Below, piece after piece: positions 32,948-41,074 of a stretch of 46,159 nucleotides of DNA. The notes below the pieces were generated by a model. The model saw only the letters and a program-made list of their open reading frames with translations, made no database searches and was not told the DNA's origin. Position numbers and translations under genes: made by a program. Numbering within the stretch: the stretch's first letter is position 1; the number at the start of each line of letters is the position of its first letter. The stretch is from assembly GCA_022616055.1 (NCBI GenBank), contig JAKEFM010000233.1, positions 1-46,159 on the forward strand, given 5' to 3'. Source of the stretch: Planctomycetota bacterium (GTDB taxonomy: Bacteria; Planctomycetota; UBA1135; JAKEFM01).

Positions 32948-33942
32948 GGCGGGGGCGTCTCGCCGTCTACTGGCAGTTCGTCCGCCCCTTCACGCTCCTC
33001 CCTCCCCTCCTCGGGATGGTCTCGGGGGCGGTCTCCGCGATCGGGGCCGTCGCGCGCCACCGCGGGCGCTCCTTCTTCGAGGAGATGGGGGAGCACGGCC
33101 TCACCCACGGGAAGTTCATCCTGGTCGGCTCCCTCATGGCGGCCACCCTCAACGCCGCCTCGAACGTCTTCAACCAGTGGACCGACCTCGAGAACGACCG
33201 GATCAACAAGCCGAACCGTCCCCTCCCCGCGGGGCTCGTCACGGTGCGGGAGACGGTCGTCCTCTTCCTCCTCCTCTACGCGGTCTCCCTCGCCTCCGCC
33301 TACTTCGTCACCCCCCTCGAAGGGGCGTGGTGGCGGCGCCACCAGTGCTTCGTCATCGCCGCGCTCGGCGCGATCGGGACCTGGATCTACTCCGGGCACC
33401 CCTTCCGGACGAAGCGGTGGGGGTGGCCGGCGCAGCTGACGATCGCGATCCCGCGCGGCTGCCTCCTCAAGGTCTGCGGCTGGACCTGCGTGGCGACCGC
33501 CTTCGGCGACCCCGAGCCCTGGTTCATCGGCGCCGTCTTCTTCCTCTTCCTCCTCGGGGCCTCGGCGACGAAGGACTTCGCCGACATGAAGGGGGACGCC
33601 GCGGCCGGCTGCGTCACCCTCCCGATCCGCTACGGCGTGCGGTCCGCCGCCCGCCAGATCTCCCCCTTCTTCGTCCTGCCGTGGCTCCTCCTCCCCCTCG
33701 GCGTCCTCCTCACCCGCGGGGACTTCGACGGGGACGGGCGCCCCGACCCGATCCTGTCCGGCAACCCCTGGGCGCTCGCCGCTCTCGGTCTCGCGCTCGT
33801 CGCCTACGGCCTCTACACCGTCTCGACGATCCTCCGCAACCCCGAGGAGCTCGCCACGACGGAGAACCACCCTTCCTGGACCCACATGTACCGGATGATG
33901 ATGCTCGCCCAGGTCGGGTTCGCCGCGGCCTACCTCTTCTGA
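32944..33942 (+). CDS. UbiA family prenyltransferase
   Basis: 332 residues from the ATG overlapping the DUF92 stop (ATGA). It has both Asp-rich motifs of UbiA enzymes: NQWTDLENDRINKPNRPLP (N77, D81, D85) and ATKDFADMKGDAAAGCVTLP (D211, D214, D218), plus WIYSGHPFRTKRWGW. These bind a prenyl diphosphate with Mg2+ and transfer it to an aromatic or polar lipid. The first motif resembles homogentisate phytyl/prenyltransferases (quinone or tocopherol pathways); digeranylgeranylglyceryl-phosphate synthase is an alternative. A 15-20 residue insertion (HRGRSFFEEMGEHGL) follows the first membrane segment. No hydroxybenzoate or homogentisate synthesis gene is seen nearby, so the acceptor is open. Confidence 0.92.
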   Translation: MRRGRLAVYWQFVRPFTLLPPLLGMVSGAVSAIGAVARHRGRSFFEEMGEHGLTHGKFILVGSLMAATLNAASNVFNQWTDLENDRINKPNRPLPAGLVTVRETVVLFLLLYAVSLASAYFVTPLEGAWWRRHQCFVIAALGAIGTWIYSGHPFRTKRWGWPAQLTIAIPRGCLLKVCGWTCVATAFGDPEPWFIGAVFFLFLLGASATKDFADMKGDAAAGCVTLPIRYGVRSAARQISPFFVLPWLLLPLGVLLTRGDFDGDGRPDPILSGNPWALAALGLALVAYGLYTVSTILRNPEELATTENHPSWTHMYRMMMLAQVGFAAAYLF

Positions 33943-33944
33943 CC

Positions 33945-34940
33945 TTGCGGGTCCTCGTCACGGGCGGGACGGGCTACTTCGGGAGGCACCTCGTGCGCGC
34001 CCTCCTCGGCGCGGGGCATCGTCCTCGCCTCCTCGTGCGGGCGACGAGCCGCGTCGAGGGGTTCGACCGGGAGAAGGTCGAGCTCTCGGCCGGGGACGTC
34101 ACCGACTCCGCGTCCATCACGAGCGCCCTCGACGGGTGCGAGGCGGTCTTCCACGCCGCCGCCCTCGTCAAGCGCTGGGACCCCGACCCCTCCGCCTTCG
34201 AGCGCGTGAACGTGCGGGGGACGGAGAACGTGATCCGCGAGGCGCTCGACGCGAACGTGAAGCGCATCGTCTACACCTCCTCCTTCTTCGCCCTCGGCCC
34301 CTCGGACGACGGGCCGGGCGGGATCATCGACGAGGGGCACGCGCGCGATCCGGCCCACTGGCACACCCCCTACGAGCGGACGAAGGCTCTCGCCGACGCG
34401 CGCGTGCGCGCCCTCGTCTCCCAGGGGGCCCCCGTCGTCACCCTCTACCCGGCCGTGATCTACGGCCCCGGGGACCTCACCGAGGGGAACATCGTCGGGC
34501 GCCTCGTCCTCGACTTCGCCTCGGGGAGGCTCCCGGGCATCCCCTGCCGCGGAGACCGCCGGTGGGGCTACGCCTTCGTCGAGGACGTGGCCGCGGGCCA
34601 CCTCCTTGCCTTCGAGAAGGGGAAGGCGGGGGGCCGCTACATCCTCGGCGGGGAGAACTGCACGGCGGACACCTTCTTCGGGATCCTCGCGGGGCTCCTC
34701 GACCGCCGCGTCCCGCGCTTCCACCTCCCCTACGGCCTCGTCTGGTCCGCGGGCCTGTTCGAGGAACTCCTCGCCCGCTTCGGGATCCGGGAGCCGCGGC
34801 TCACCCGCGCGGAGGCGGCGACCTACCGCCACCACTGGGCGTACGACGACACCCGGGCCCGCAGCGAGCTCGGCTACCGCGGGCGCTGGCTCGAGGAGGG
34901 CCTGCGCCAGACGCTCGGGGGGATGTTCCGAAACCGGTGA
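33945..34940 (+). CDS. NAD-dependent epimerase/dehydratase (HpnA-like extended SDR)
   Basis: 331 residues from TTG 33945, two bases after the UbiA stop. It is an extended short-chain dehydrogenase: Rossmann motif VTGGTGYFGRHL (G7, G10, G13), HAAALVKRW, YTSSFFALG (S112, S113), YERTKALA (Y143, K147) and YPAVIYGPGDLTEGNIV. Among relatives it looks closest to the hopanoid-associated sugar epimerase HpnA and to flavonol-reductase-type members. It may modify a sugar or a polyprenyl product. No other hopanoid gene is in the window, so the hopanoid link is not shown. TTG is used because the Rossmann strand begins at its second codon; no ATG or GTG is better placed. Confidence 0.88.
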   Translation: MRVLVTGGTGYFGRHLVRALLGAGHRPRLLVRATSRVEGFDREKVELSAGDVTDSASITSALDGCEAVFHAAALVKRWDPDPSAFERVNVRGTENVIREALDANVKRIVYTSSFFALGPSDDGPGGIIDEGHARDPAHWHTPYERTKALADARVRALVSQGAPVVTLYPAVIYGPGDLTEGNIVGRLVLDFASGRLPGIPCRGDRRWGYAFVEDVAAGHLLAFEKGKAGGRYILGGENCTADTFFGILAGLLDRRVPRFHLPYGLVWSAGLFEELLARFGIREPRLTRAEAATYRHHWAYDDTRARSELGYRGRWLEEGLRQTLGGMFRNR

Positions 34941-35653
34941 GGGCCCTCGCCCTCTCCCCGTTCGCTCCCGCCTTCGCCCTGGGCGCCGGTCTCCTCGGCG
35001 CCGGGATCGGCCTCATCGTCGGCCACGCCTTCCTCCTCCCGGTCCTCCAGGCCGCCCTCGCCTATCCGATCTTCCTCGGCGCCGTCCGGGAGGGGCGCCA
35101 TGGCCGCGCGGTCGGGCTGATGCTCCTCTGGGCCGTCGCGACCTCGATCCCCGTGATCCTCGCCTCCCGGACCGATCCCGGCGGGACCGAGCCCGCGATC
35201 CTGCGCGGGAAGGAGTACCGCGACGAGATGTTCGCGTGGATCCGGACGGGCGTCGGCAAGGAGTCGGACCCGGGCCGGTTCCTTCCCGAGCACGGGCTCC
35301 ACTTCGCCACCTTCGCCCTGCTGGCCTACTTCTCCGTCGGGGCGGGGGCCCTGCTCCTCGGGGCGGTCCTCCTCGACTACATGAACTTCTACGTGGGGGC
35401 CCTCCTCGCCGCGGCGGCGGACCCCGCGGCCGTCGCACCCTTCGCCTGGCCCGTCTACGCCGTCGTCCGCGTGATCGGCTACGTCGTCTGCGCGACGGCG
35501 CTCGCCGGGCTGAGGCTCCGCGGCCCGGAGCCGGACGAACGCCGCCGGCCGCTAGGCCTGCTCGCCCTCGGCTTCTCGCTCGTCCTCGCCGACGCTCTCC
35601 TGAAGGCGCTTCTCGCGCCCTGGTGGCGCGAGAGGCTCGCGGCCGGGTTCTAG
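34937..35653 (+). CDS. Unrecognised multi-pass membrane protein
   Basis: 238 residues from the GTG overlapping the epimerase stop (GTGA). About six membrane segments are visible: ALGAGLLGAGIGLIVGHAFL, PIFLGAVRE, AVGLMLLWAVATSIPVILA, ATFALLAYFSVGAGALLLGA, FAWPVYAVVRVIGYVVCATA and LALGFSLVLADALLKALL. A periplasmic or cytoplasmic loop holds GKEYRDEMFAWIRTGVGKE. It has no known motif and I do not assign a function. It is the last gene of the prenyl-lipid operon and keeps the tight four-base overlap, so a role in the same pathway (transport, flipping or an unrecognised membrane step) is a fair guess. The following 192 bases are non-coding. Confidence 0.75.
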   Translation: MRALALSPFAPAFALGAGLLGAGIGLIVGHAFLLPVLQAALAYPIFLGAVREGRHGRAVGLMLLWAVATSIPVILASRTDPGGTEPAILRGKEYRDEMFAWIRTGVGKESDPGRFLPEHGLHFATFALLAYFSVGAGALLLGAVLLDYMNFYVGALLAAAADPAAVAPFAWPVYAVVRVIGYVVCATALAGLRLRGPEPDERRRPLGLLALGFSLVLADALLKALLAPWWRERLAAGF

Positions 35654-35709
35654 GCCGGCGCCTCGACGAGGGGAAGTCTCGGGTCGGTTGCACTCCCCTT
35701 CCTCAGAGG

Positions 35710-35715
35710 TAGCAT
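35710..35715 (+). promoter_or_regulatory. Candidate -10 element before the FG-GAP protein
   Basis: TAGCAT occurs 130 bases before the GTG at 35846 in the intergenic stretch. It suggests a leader of roughly 120 bases if real. Confidence 0.25.
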
Positions 35716-35834
35716 GTTCGTCGGCGCCGGAGCGGCAGTTCCTCGGCGGGGTCCTGAGCCGCCTCCTCCGACGGAGACGGCGGAACGATGGGTTCCCTCG
35801 GGCTCCCCTGGATCGGGCCGGCACCGGTGCGAAG

Positions 35835-35840
35835 GGAGGT
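35835..35840 (+). promoter_or_regulatory. Strong Shine-Dalgarno deciding the start at 35846
   Basis: GGAGGT lies five bases before GTG 35846, the best ribosome-binding site in the window. The signal peptide begins immediately afterwards, so this start is preferred over the in-frame ATG at 35714. Confidence 0.75.
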
Positions 35841-35845
35841 GCGTC

Positions 35846-38467
35846 GTGCGTGCGGTCCTGTGTTCGATCGTGGCCCTCCTGGGCCTCGAGTCGGCGGGAC
35901 GGGGACAGCCGTTCGGTTTCACGCACCGGATGTTCCCGACGGATACGGACCACACCTTGGCCGTCGCGCTCGGGGACGTCGACGGGGATGGCGATCTCGA
36001 CGCCATCTTCGGCGACATGCCGCTGTACAGCCCGGGCCGGGACCGGCTCTATCGGAACGACGGCGTGGGGATCTTCGCGGATGTCACCGCCTCGAACCTC
36101 CCGGCGGTGCTCGCCGGGACAGTCGCGGTCGCGCTGGGGGACATGGACGGGGACGGAGACCTGGATGCCATCCTCGGAAACGGGGGAGGCGGGACGCAGG
36201 ACCGGCTCTTCGCGAACAACGGCGCCGGCCTGTTCTCCGACGTCACGGCGACGAGCCTTCCCGTCCAGGTCGGATTCACGCTGGCGGTCTCGCTCGGGGA
36301 CGTGGACGGGGACGGCGACCTCGACGCTCTCCTGGGGACGGGGGGACAGGATCGCCTCCTCCTCAACAACGGACTCGGGGCGTTCACGGACGTCACGGCG
36401 GCGGCCCTGCCGAGCCTCCTCGAAGCCACTCCGGCGGTCGCCCTCGGCGACGTGGACGGGGACGGCGACCTCGACGCCTTCCTGGGAAACTGGGAGTCGC
36501 CTGGAGTCTCGGACGCGCTCTGCGTGAACAACGGCACGGGAGGATTCACGGATGTCACGGCGACGAATCTCCCTGCCCAGCTCGACCTGACGACGGCCGT
36601 GGCGCTAGAGGACCTGGACGGGGATGGCGACCTCGACGCGTTCTTGGGGAACGGGGGCCCAGCGGGCGGTCAGTGCCGTGTGTACGTGAACGACGGGACG
36701 GGGGTCTTCTCGATCGTCGCGGGGGCCCTGCCTGGAATCGTCGACGACACCGAGGCGCTTGCCCTCGGCGACGCGGACGGGGACGGCGACCTCGACGGCT
36801 TCCTGGGGAACGCGGGCCCGCCGTTCTTCCAGAACCGGCTGTACCTGAATGACGGGACAGGGGTATTCACGGATTCCCCGGCGAGCCTGCCTTCCGACGT
36901 CGATGAAACGCGGGCCGTCGCCCTCGGCGACGTGGACGGGGACGGGGACCTCGACGCCCTGCTCGGGAATGGAAACGTTCCATCGAGAGCCCAGGACCGC
37001 CTCTATCTGAACGACGGGGGAGGGGTGTTCGCCGACGTCACTCCGACCCAGCTCCCCGGGCTGGACTCCTCGGTGTCGTGCGTCGAATTCGGCGACGTGG
37101 ACGGGGACGGCGACCTCGACGCCCTCGTGGGGAAAGAGAACGGAAGTGCACCCGGGGGACCAGGTGATCGCCTCTACCTCAACGATGGGACGGGCTTCTT
37201 CACGGACGTCACGCTCGCGAGCCTTCCGCTCCAGTTCGTCGACACCCTGGCCGTCGGCCTCGGAGACGTGGACGGCGACGGCGATCTGGACGCCTTTCTC
37301 GGTCGCGCGAGCTTTGGCAGCGCGGGCGTTCAGGACGCCCTCTACCTGAATTACGGGTCGGGCAGCTTCTCCGACGCCTCCCTTACGAGCCTCCCGGCGG
37401 TGTTCGACACCACGCTCTCGGTCGCGCTGGGGGACGTGGACGGGGACGGAGATCTCGACGCCCTCCTCGGGAGCTCCGGAGGGTGGCCCAGTCGTCTCTA
37501 CGTGAACGCCGCGATCGGGGTCTTCACGGACGCGACGGCGACGAACATGCCGGCCTTGACCGGACCCGCACCGGGAGTGGCGCTCGGCGACCTCGACGGG
37601 GATGGGGATCTCGACGCGTACCTCGGAACCTCGGGGGTGGACCGCCTCTACCTGAACAACGGGACGGGCGTGTTCACGGACGGGACCTGGACGAACCTCC
37701 CGGGGTTCTTCGATCCGACGCAGGCGGTCGCGCTCGGCGACGTGGACGGGGACGGCGACCTCGACGTGTTCGCGGGGAACGGGAGCTCCTCCTCCGGCGC
37801 GCAGAGCCGGCTCTATCTGAACGGCGGAACGGGGGTGTTCGCGGACGCGACGTCGACGAATCTGCCGGTCCTCCTGGCTTCCACGTTCGCGGTCGCGCTG
37901 GGGGACATCGAGGGGGACGGCGACCTCGACGCGTTCCTGGGGAACCTCGCGTCCGTCGGAGCGCAGAATCGCCTCTACCTGAACAGCGGAACGGGGGTGT
38001 TCACGGACGTGACGGCGAGCGAGCTCCCGCCGCTGGTGGACGCCACGTGGGCGGTCGCGCTCGGCGACGTGGACGGGGACGGCGACCTTGATGCGTTCTC
38101 CGGGAACTCGGACCAGGAGAGCCGGATCTGCACCAACCTCCTCCGGCAGGTCTCCTGGCGGGGGACTCCGAGGATCGGGAAGAGCCTCACCCTGGATCTT
38201 TGGGGAACCGCGGGCGGCACGTGGCTGCTCGGAGCGGCGGCGGGGGGCGGGAGCCTACCGGTTCCCTCCGTCGGGACGCTGTGGCTCGAACTGCCTACCC
38301 TATTCATCGTTGCCGGTGGGGCCCTTGATGCGCAGGGTCGCGCGAGCCTGTCGTTCGTGGTTCCGGCGAACCCGGCGCTGCTCGGCGGCTCCCTCTACTG
38401 GCAGGCGGTCGTGGGGTGGCCGCTGCGGTTCACGAACCTCGAGGTCACGACCGTCACCAACCTCTAA
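35846..38467 (+). CDS. Secreted FG-GAP/VCBS repeat protein with 14 Asp-rich repeats
   Basis: 873 residues. A signal peptide (VRAVLCSIVALLGLESAGRG) precedes 14 repeats of about 55 residues. Each has the core ALGDVDGDGDLDALLG or a close variant, followed by a strand such as RLYLNDGTGVFTDVTA. The DxDGDGDLD motif is a calcium-binding loop of the FG-GAP/VCBS or thrombospondin type 3 kind; repeat 13 changes it to IEGDGDLD. Fourteen repeats are enough for two seven-bladed propellers. The last 105 residues (from WRGTPRIGKSL) form a Gly/Pro-rich beta-domain resembling that of the protein at 26214. The protein is probably secreted or displayed and calcium-stabilised; no enzyme signature is seen. Repeats are conserved in DNA too, suggesting expansion by recombination. 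Confidence 0.88.
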   Translation: MRAVLCSIVALLGLESAGRGQPFGFTHRMFPTDTDHTLAVALGDVDGDGDLDAIFGDMPLYSPGRDRLYRNDGVGIFADVTASNLPAVLAGTVAVALGDMDGDGDLDAILGNGGGGTQDRLFANNGAGLFSDVTATSLPVQVGFTLAVSLGDVDGDGDLDALLGTGGQDRLLLNNGLGAFTDVTAAALPSLLEATPAVALGDVDGDGDLDAFLGNWESPGVSDALCVNNGTGGFTDVTATNLPAQLDLTTAVALEDLDGDGDLDAFLGNGGPAGGQCRVYVNDGTGVFSIVAGALPGIVDDTEALALGDADGDGDLDGFLGNAGPPFFQNRLYLNDGTGVFTDSPASLPSDVDETRAVALGDVDGDGDLDALLGNGNVPSRAQDRLYLNDGGGVFADVTPTQLPGLDSSVSCVEFGDVDGDGDLDALVGKENGSAPGGPGDRLYLNDGTGFFTDVTLASLPLQFVDTLAVGLGDVDGDGDLDAFLGRASFGSAGVQDALYLNYGSGSFSDASLTSLPAVFDTTLSVALGDVDGDGDLDALLGSSGGWPSRLYVNAAIGVFTDATATNMPALTGPAPGVALGDLDGDGDLDAYLGTSGVDRLYLNNGTGVFTDGTWTNLPGFFDPTQAVALGDVDGDGDLDVFAGNGSSSSGAQSRLYLNGGTGVFADATSTNLPVLLASTFAVALGDIEGDGDLDAFLGNLASVGAQNRLYLNSGTGVFTDVTASELPPLVDATWAVALGDVDGDGDLDAFSGNSDQESRICTNLLRQVSWRGTPRIGKSLTLDLWGTAGGTWLLGAAAGGGSLPVPSVGTLWLELPTLFIVAGGALDAQGRASLSFVVPANPALLGGSLYWQAVVGWPLRFTNLEVTTVTNL
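35930..38110 (+). repeat. Tandem coding repeats inside the FG-GAP gene
   Basis: Fourteen units of roughly 150-170 bases share a nearly fixed core that includes gacgtggacggggacggc. They encode the Asp-rich loops. Spacing and drift between units fit protein-level expansion, not a CRISPR array. Confidence 0.75.
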
Positions 38468-38657
38468 GCCGCCCGCTGGGATTCGAGCCTATCGGGCAAA
38501 CGCCTCGAGTACGCGGGGCTCACACTCGCGCCTGCCCCGCCGTTCGGGGTGAGGACGATCGGGACGGCGAGGAGGGTGACGATCCGGTAGCGGGGACGCG
38601 GGGGAGATCCGCGCGGCGCGGAGGCCGCGCTCCCCGGGGGAGGGTGACTCGTCCCGA

Positions 38658-38683
38658 GGTGGCTGGCGCGACGCCGAGCCACC
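38658..38683. terminator. Hairpin between convergent FG-GAP genes
   Basis: GGTGGCT (38658-38664) pairs with AGCCACC (38677-38683); the stem continues inward as GGCG/CGCC with one bulged base. A second, smaller hairpin (GCGCGG/CCGCGC, 38616-38630) lies just before it. Both fall in the 247-base gap between convergent stops, so they may terminate both transcripts. There is no T-tract. Confidence 0.5.
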
Positions 38684-38714
38684 CCCGCGGTCCTCTGGGC
38701 GAAGGCGACGTGGC

Positions 38715-40937
38715 TCACAGCGTCGCCGGCATGGCGACGGTGATCAGGGTCGTCGCGAGAACCTGGCCGCCCTTCGCGAGGGTGACCTGAACCGGAGCGT
38801 TCGGGTCGATGGCCCCCGCCTTGACCCCGCACCGGATCGAGAGGACCAGGCACCGGCGGTTGAACTTGACGACGGTCCCGGAGGAGTTGGAGCTGGTCTC
38901 CGGCACCGCCGGGCCACCCGAGACGCGGAGCTCGAAGGTCCCCTCGGAGGGGACGGAGCCCGTGATGTGCGCCGTCATGACCGAGGTGGGCGAGGTATTC
39001 GGGTTGAGCGGCAGGTTGTCCGGCGTCAGCTCGAAGGTGATCGAGGGGGGGGCGGGGGCGGCGACCGACACCGTGGCCGAGTCGGAGGCCGAGTTGCCGG
39101 CGAGATCGGTCGCGACGGCCGTCACGACCCTCGAGCCGGAGGATCCCGAGAAGTCGAAGGGCGCCGAGAGCGGCGAGGAGGTCGACATCGCCACGTCGGC
39201 CCCGTCGACGAGGAGGGCGAGGGAGACGAGGTCCACGCCGGACGCCTCCGCGGAGAGGAGGACCGAGCCCGAGACGCTCGCCCCGTCGGCGGGGGAGAGG
39301 AGGGTGACGACCGGGGGCGTCGTGTCGCGGTCGACGCTGACCGTGACCGAGGTCGAGTTGCCCGAGGCGTCGGTCGCGGTGAAGACGATCGAATTGGATC
39401 CCTCGAGGAGGAGCGGGACGTCGCCGATCGCCGAGCCGCCGCCGGGCGGGAGGGAGGCGGTGAGGCCGCCGGGGGCGGAGACGACGCTCGTCGCGCTTGC
39501 GTCGGAGACGAGGACGGAGGCCGCGACGCTGGTCGTGTTGACCAGGGCCCCGTCGACCGGGGAGAGGACCGTCACGACGGGCGGGAGGTTGTCGACCGCC
39601 CCGTCGATCTTGAAGACGCCGACCTCCCCCGTCCCGGTGAAGGCGTCGGGGTTGCCTCCGGGCACGCCGAAGGCCGCCTCGGCCCGGCCGTCGCCGTCGA
39701 CGTCCCCCACTCCCGCCACCGAGAACCCGAGGGTGGCGCCGAACCCGTTCCCGGTCGCGGAGAAGAGAGGGGCGCCGTCCGCCCCGGAGTGGATCGTCGC
39801 CTGGCCGGCGTTGCCGAGAGGCCCCGCGTCGAAGAAGGGGGCGCCGACCACCATCTCGCTCCGGCCGTCGCCGTCCATGTCGCCCGCCAGGGCGGTCGCC
39901 TGGCCGGTCGAGCCGTTCGAGTCCGTGCCGGGGAAGGTGAAGAGGACGGCCCCGCTCGCTCCGGAGAAGGCGCTCGCGGATCCCGCGTCGAAGATGCCGC
40001 CCACGTCGGCGAAGGGGGACCCGACGAGGAGGTCGGGGACGGAGTCCCCGTCGACGTCCCGGCCGCCGCTCACGGAGAGGCCGAAGGCGTCGCCCGGGGA
40101 GGCCCCGGAGAAGGAGAGGATGATCGCTCCGCTCGCCCCGGAGAAGGCGAGGACGTACCCGGGGCCGGGGGTGGCCCCGAACGGATCCTGGGCCGCCCCG
40201 ACGAGCAGGTCGGAGAGGCCGTCGCCGTCGAGGTCGCCGGCGCCGCCGACCGCGGATCCGAACTGCTCCATCGGGGCCGCTCCGCCGACGAGGAGGAGCG
40301 TCGCGCCGGAGGCGCCGGAGGCGAGGCGCGCCTCGCCGGCGTCGGGGATCCCGCCGGGGTCCGCGCCGGAGGCGCCGACCGCGAAGTCGGGGACGCCGTC
40401 CCCGTTGGCGTCGCCCAGCCCCGCCACCGACATCCCGAGGGTGTCGAAGTCGCCGACGCCGTCGATCGCGAAGAGGACGGCGGCGCTCGCTCCGGAGTGG
40501 ACGCTCGCGCGCCCGGCCATGTAGATGCCCCCGGGGCTCGCCGCGGGGTTGCCGACGAGGACCTCGGAGGCGCCGTCCCCGTCGAGGTCCCCCAGGCCCG
40601 CCACCGAGAACCCGAAGAGCTCCCCCGATCCGCTCCCGTCGATCTGGAGGAGGAGGGCGCCGCTCGTCCCGGAGAGGACGTAGACGCTCCCGCCGTCGAA
40701 GAGTCCGCCGGGGTCGGCGAAAGGCGAGGCGACGAGGATGTCGGGTTTCCCGTCGCCGTTGACGTCGCCCGCGCTCGCGACGGACAGACCGAAGGAGTCC
40801 CCCAGCCCGAAGCCTGTGAGGTGGAGGACCTCTGTCTGGGCCGGGAGGAGGGCGGAGGTGGCGAGGAGTGCGACGAGGAGGAGGGAGGCGCGCTTCTTCC
40901 CCTCTCCCCCTCCCATTTCGGTTCGCGGATACCGCAT
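38715..40937 (-). CDS. Secreted integrin-like FG-GAP propeller protein with Ig-like domains
   Basis: 740 residues from ATG 40937, with GGAGAGG three bases upstream as a ribosome-binding site. The signal peptide (ASLLLVALLATSALLPAQ) precedes seven FG-GAP repeats of about 60-65 residues, such as FGLSVASAGDVNGDGKPDIL and LGFSVAGVGDVDGDGRAEAA; seven is the number of blades in an integrin-alpha propeller. Calcium-loop DxDGDG motifs occur in most blades. Two Ig-like domains follow (PPVVTVLSPVDGALVN and PPVVTLLSPADGASVSG), then a beta-rich end with two cysteines (RRCLVLSIRCGV). It is probably a surface adhesin or matrix protein. ATG 40916 is an alternative start without a ribosome-binding site. It converges on the other FG-GAP gene. 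Confidence 0.88.
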   Translation of the reverse strand: MRYPRTEMGGGEGKKRASLLLVALLATSALLPAQTEVLHLTGFGLGDSFGLSVASAGDVNGDGKPDILVASPFADPGGLFDGGSVYVLSGTSGALLLQIDGSGSGELFGFSVAGLGDLDGDGASEVLVGNPAASPGGIYMAGRASVHSGASAAVLFAIDGVGDFDTLGMSVAGLGDANGDGVPDFAVGASGADPGGIPDAGEARLASGASGATLLLVGGAAPMEQFGSAVGGAGDLDGDGLSDLLVGAAQDPFGATPGPGYVLAFSGASGAIILSFSGASPGDAFGLSVSGGRDVDGDSVPDLLVGSPFADVGGIFDAGSASAFSGASGAVLFTFPGTDSNGSTGQATALAGDMDGDGRSEMVVGAPFFDAGPLGNAGQATIHSGADGAPLFSATGNGFGATLGFSVAGVGDVDGDGRAEAAFGVPGGNPDAFTGTGEVGVFKIDGAVDNLPPVVTVLSPVDGALVNTTSVAASVLVSDASATSVVSAPGGLTASLPPGGGSAIGDVPLLLEGSNSIVFTATDASGNSTSVTVSVDRDTTPPVVTLLSPADGASVSGSVLLSAEASGVDLVSLALLVDGADVAMSTSSPLSAPFDFSGSSGSRVVTAVATDLAGNSASDSATVSVAAPAPPSITFELTPDNLPLNPNTSPTSVMTAHITGSVPSEGTFELRVSGGPAVPETSSNSSGTVVKFNRRCLVLSIRCGVKAGAIDPNAPVQVTLAKGGQVLATTLITVAMPATL

Positions 40938-41074
40938 GATCCTCTCCGCCGAGGATCCTCTCCAGGGACCGCGCTGGGCCGCGTATCGGCGCGGAATCGC
41001 TCGCCGCTTTAGGGGAAGTTCCCTCCCAGGTGGATGGGTAGGTCGGGAGAGAGGGAGGCTCGCGGGCAGCCGCG

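Noticed and set aside
35714..35845. Earlier ATG start for the FG-GAP gene
   Set aside because: The leader it would add is Pro/Arg-rich, and a strong GGAGGT precedes GTG 35846, where the signal peptide begins.
35930..38110. Regular repeats that could suggest a CRISPR array
   Set aside because: They are in frame, encode Asp-rich loops, and have no constant repeat with unique 30-40-base spacers.
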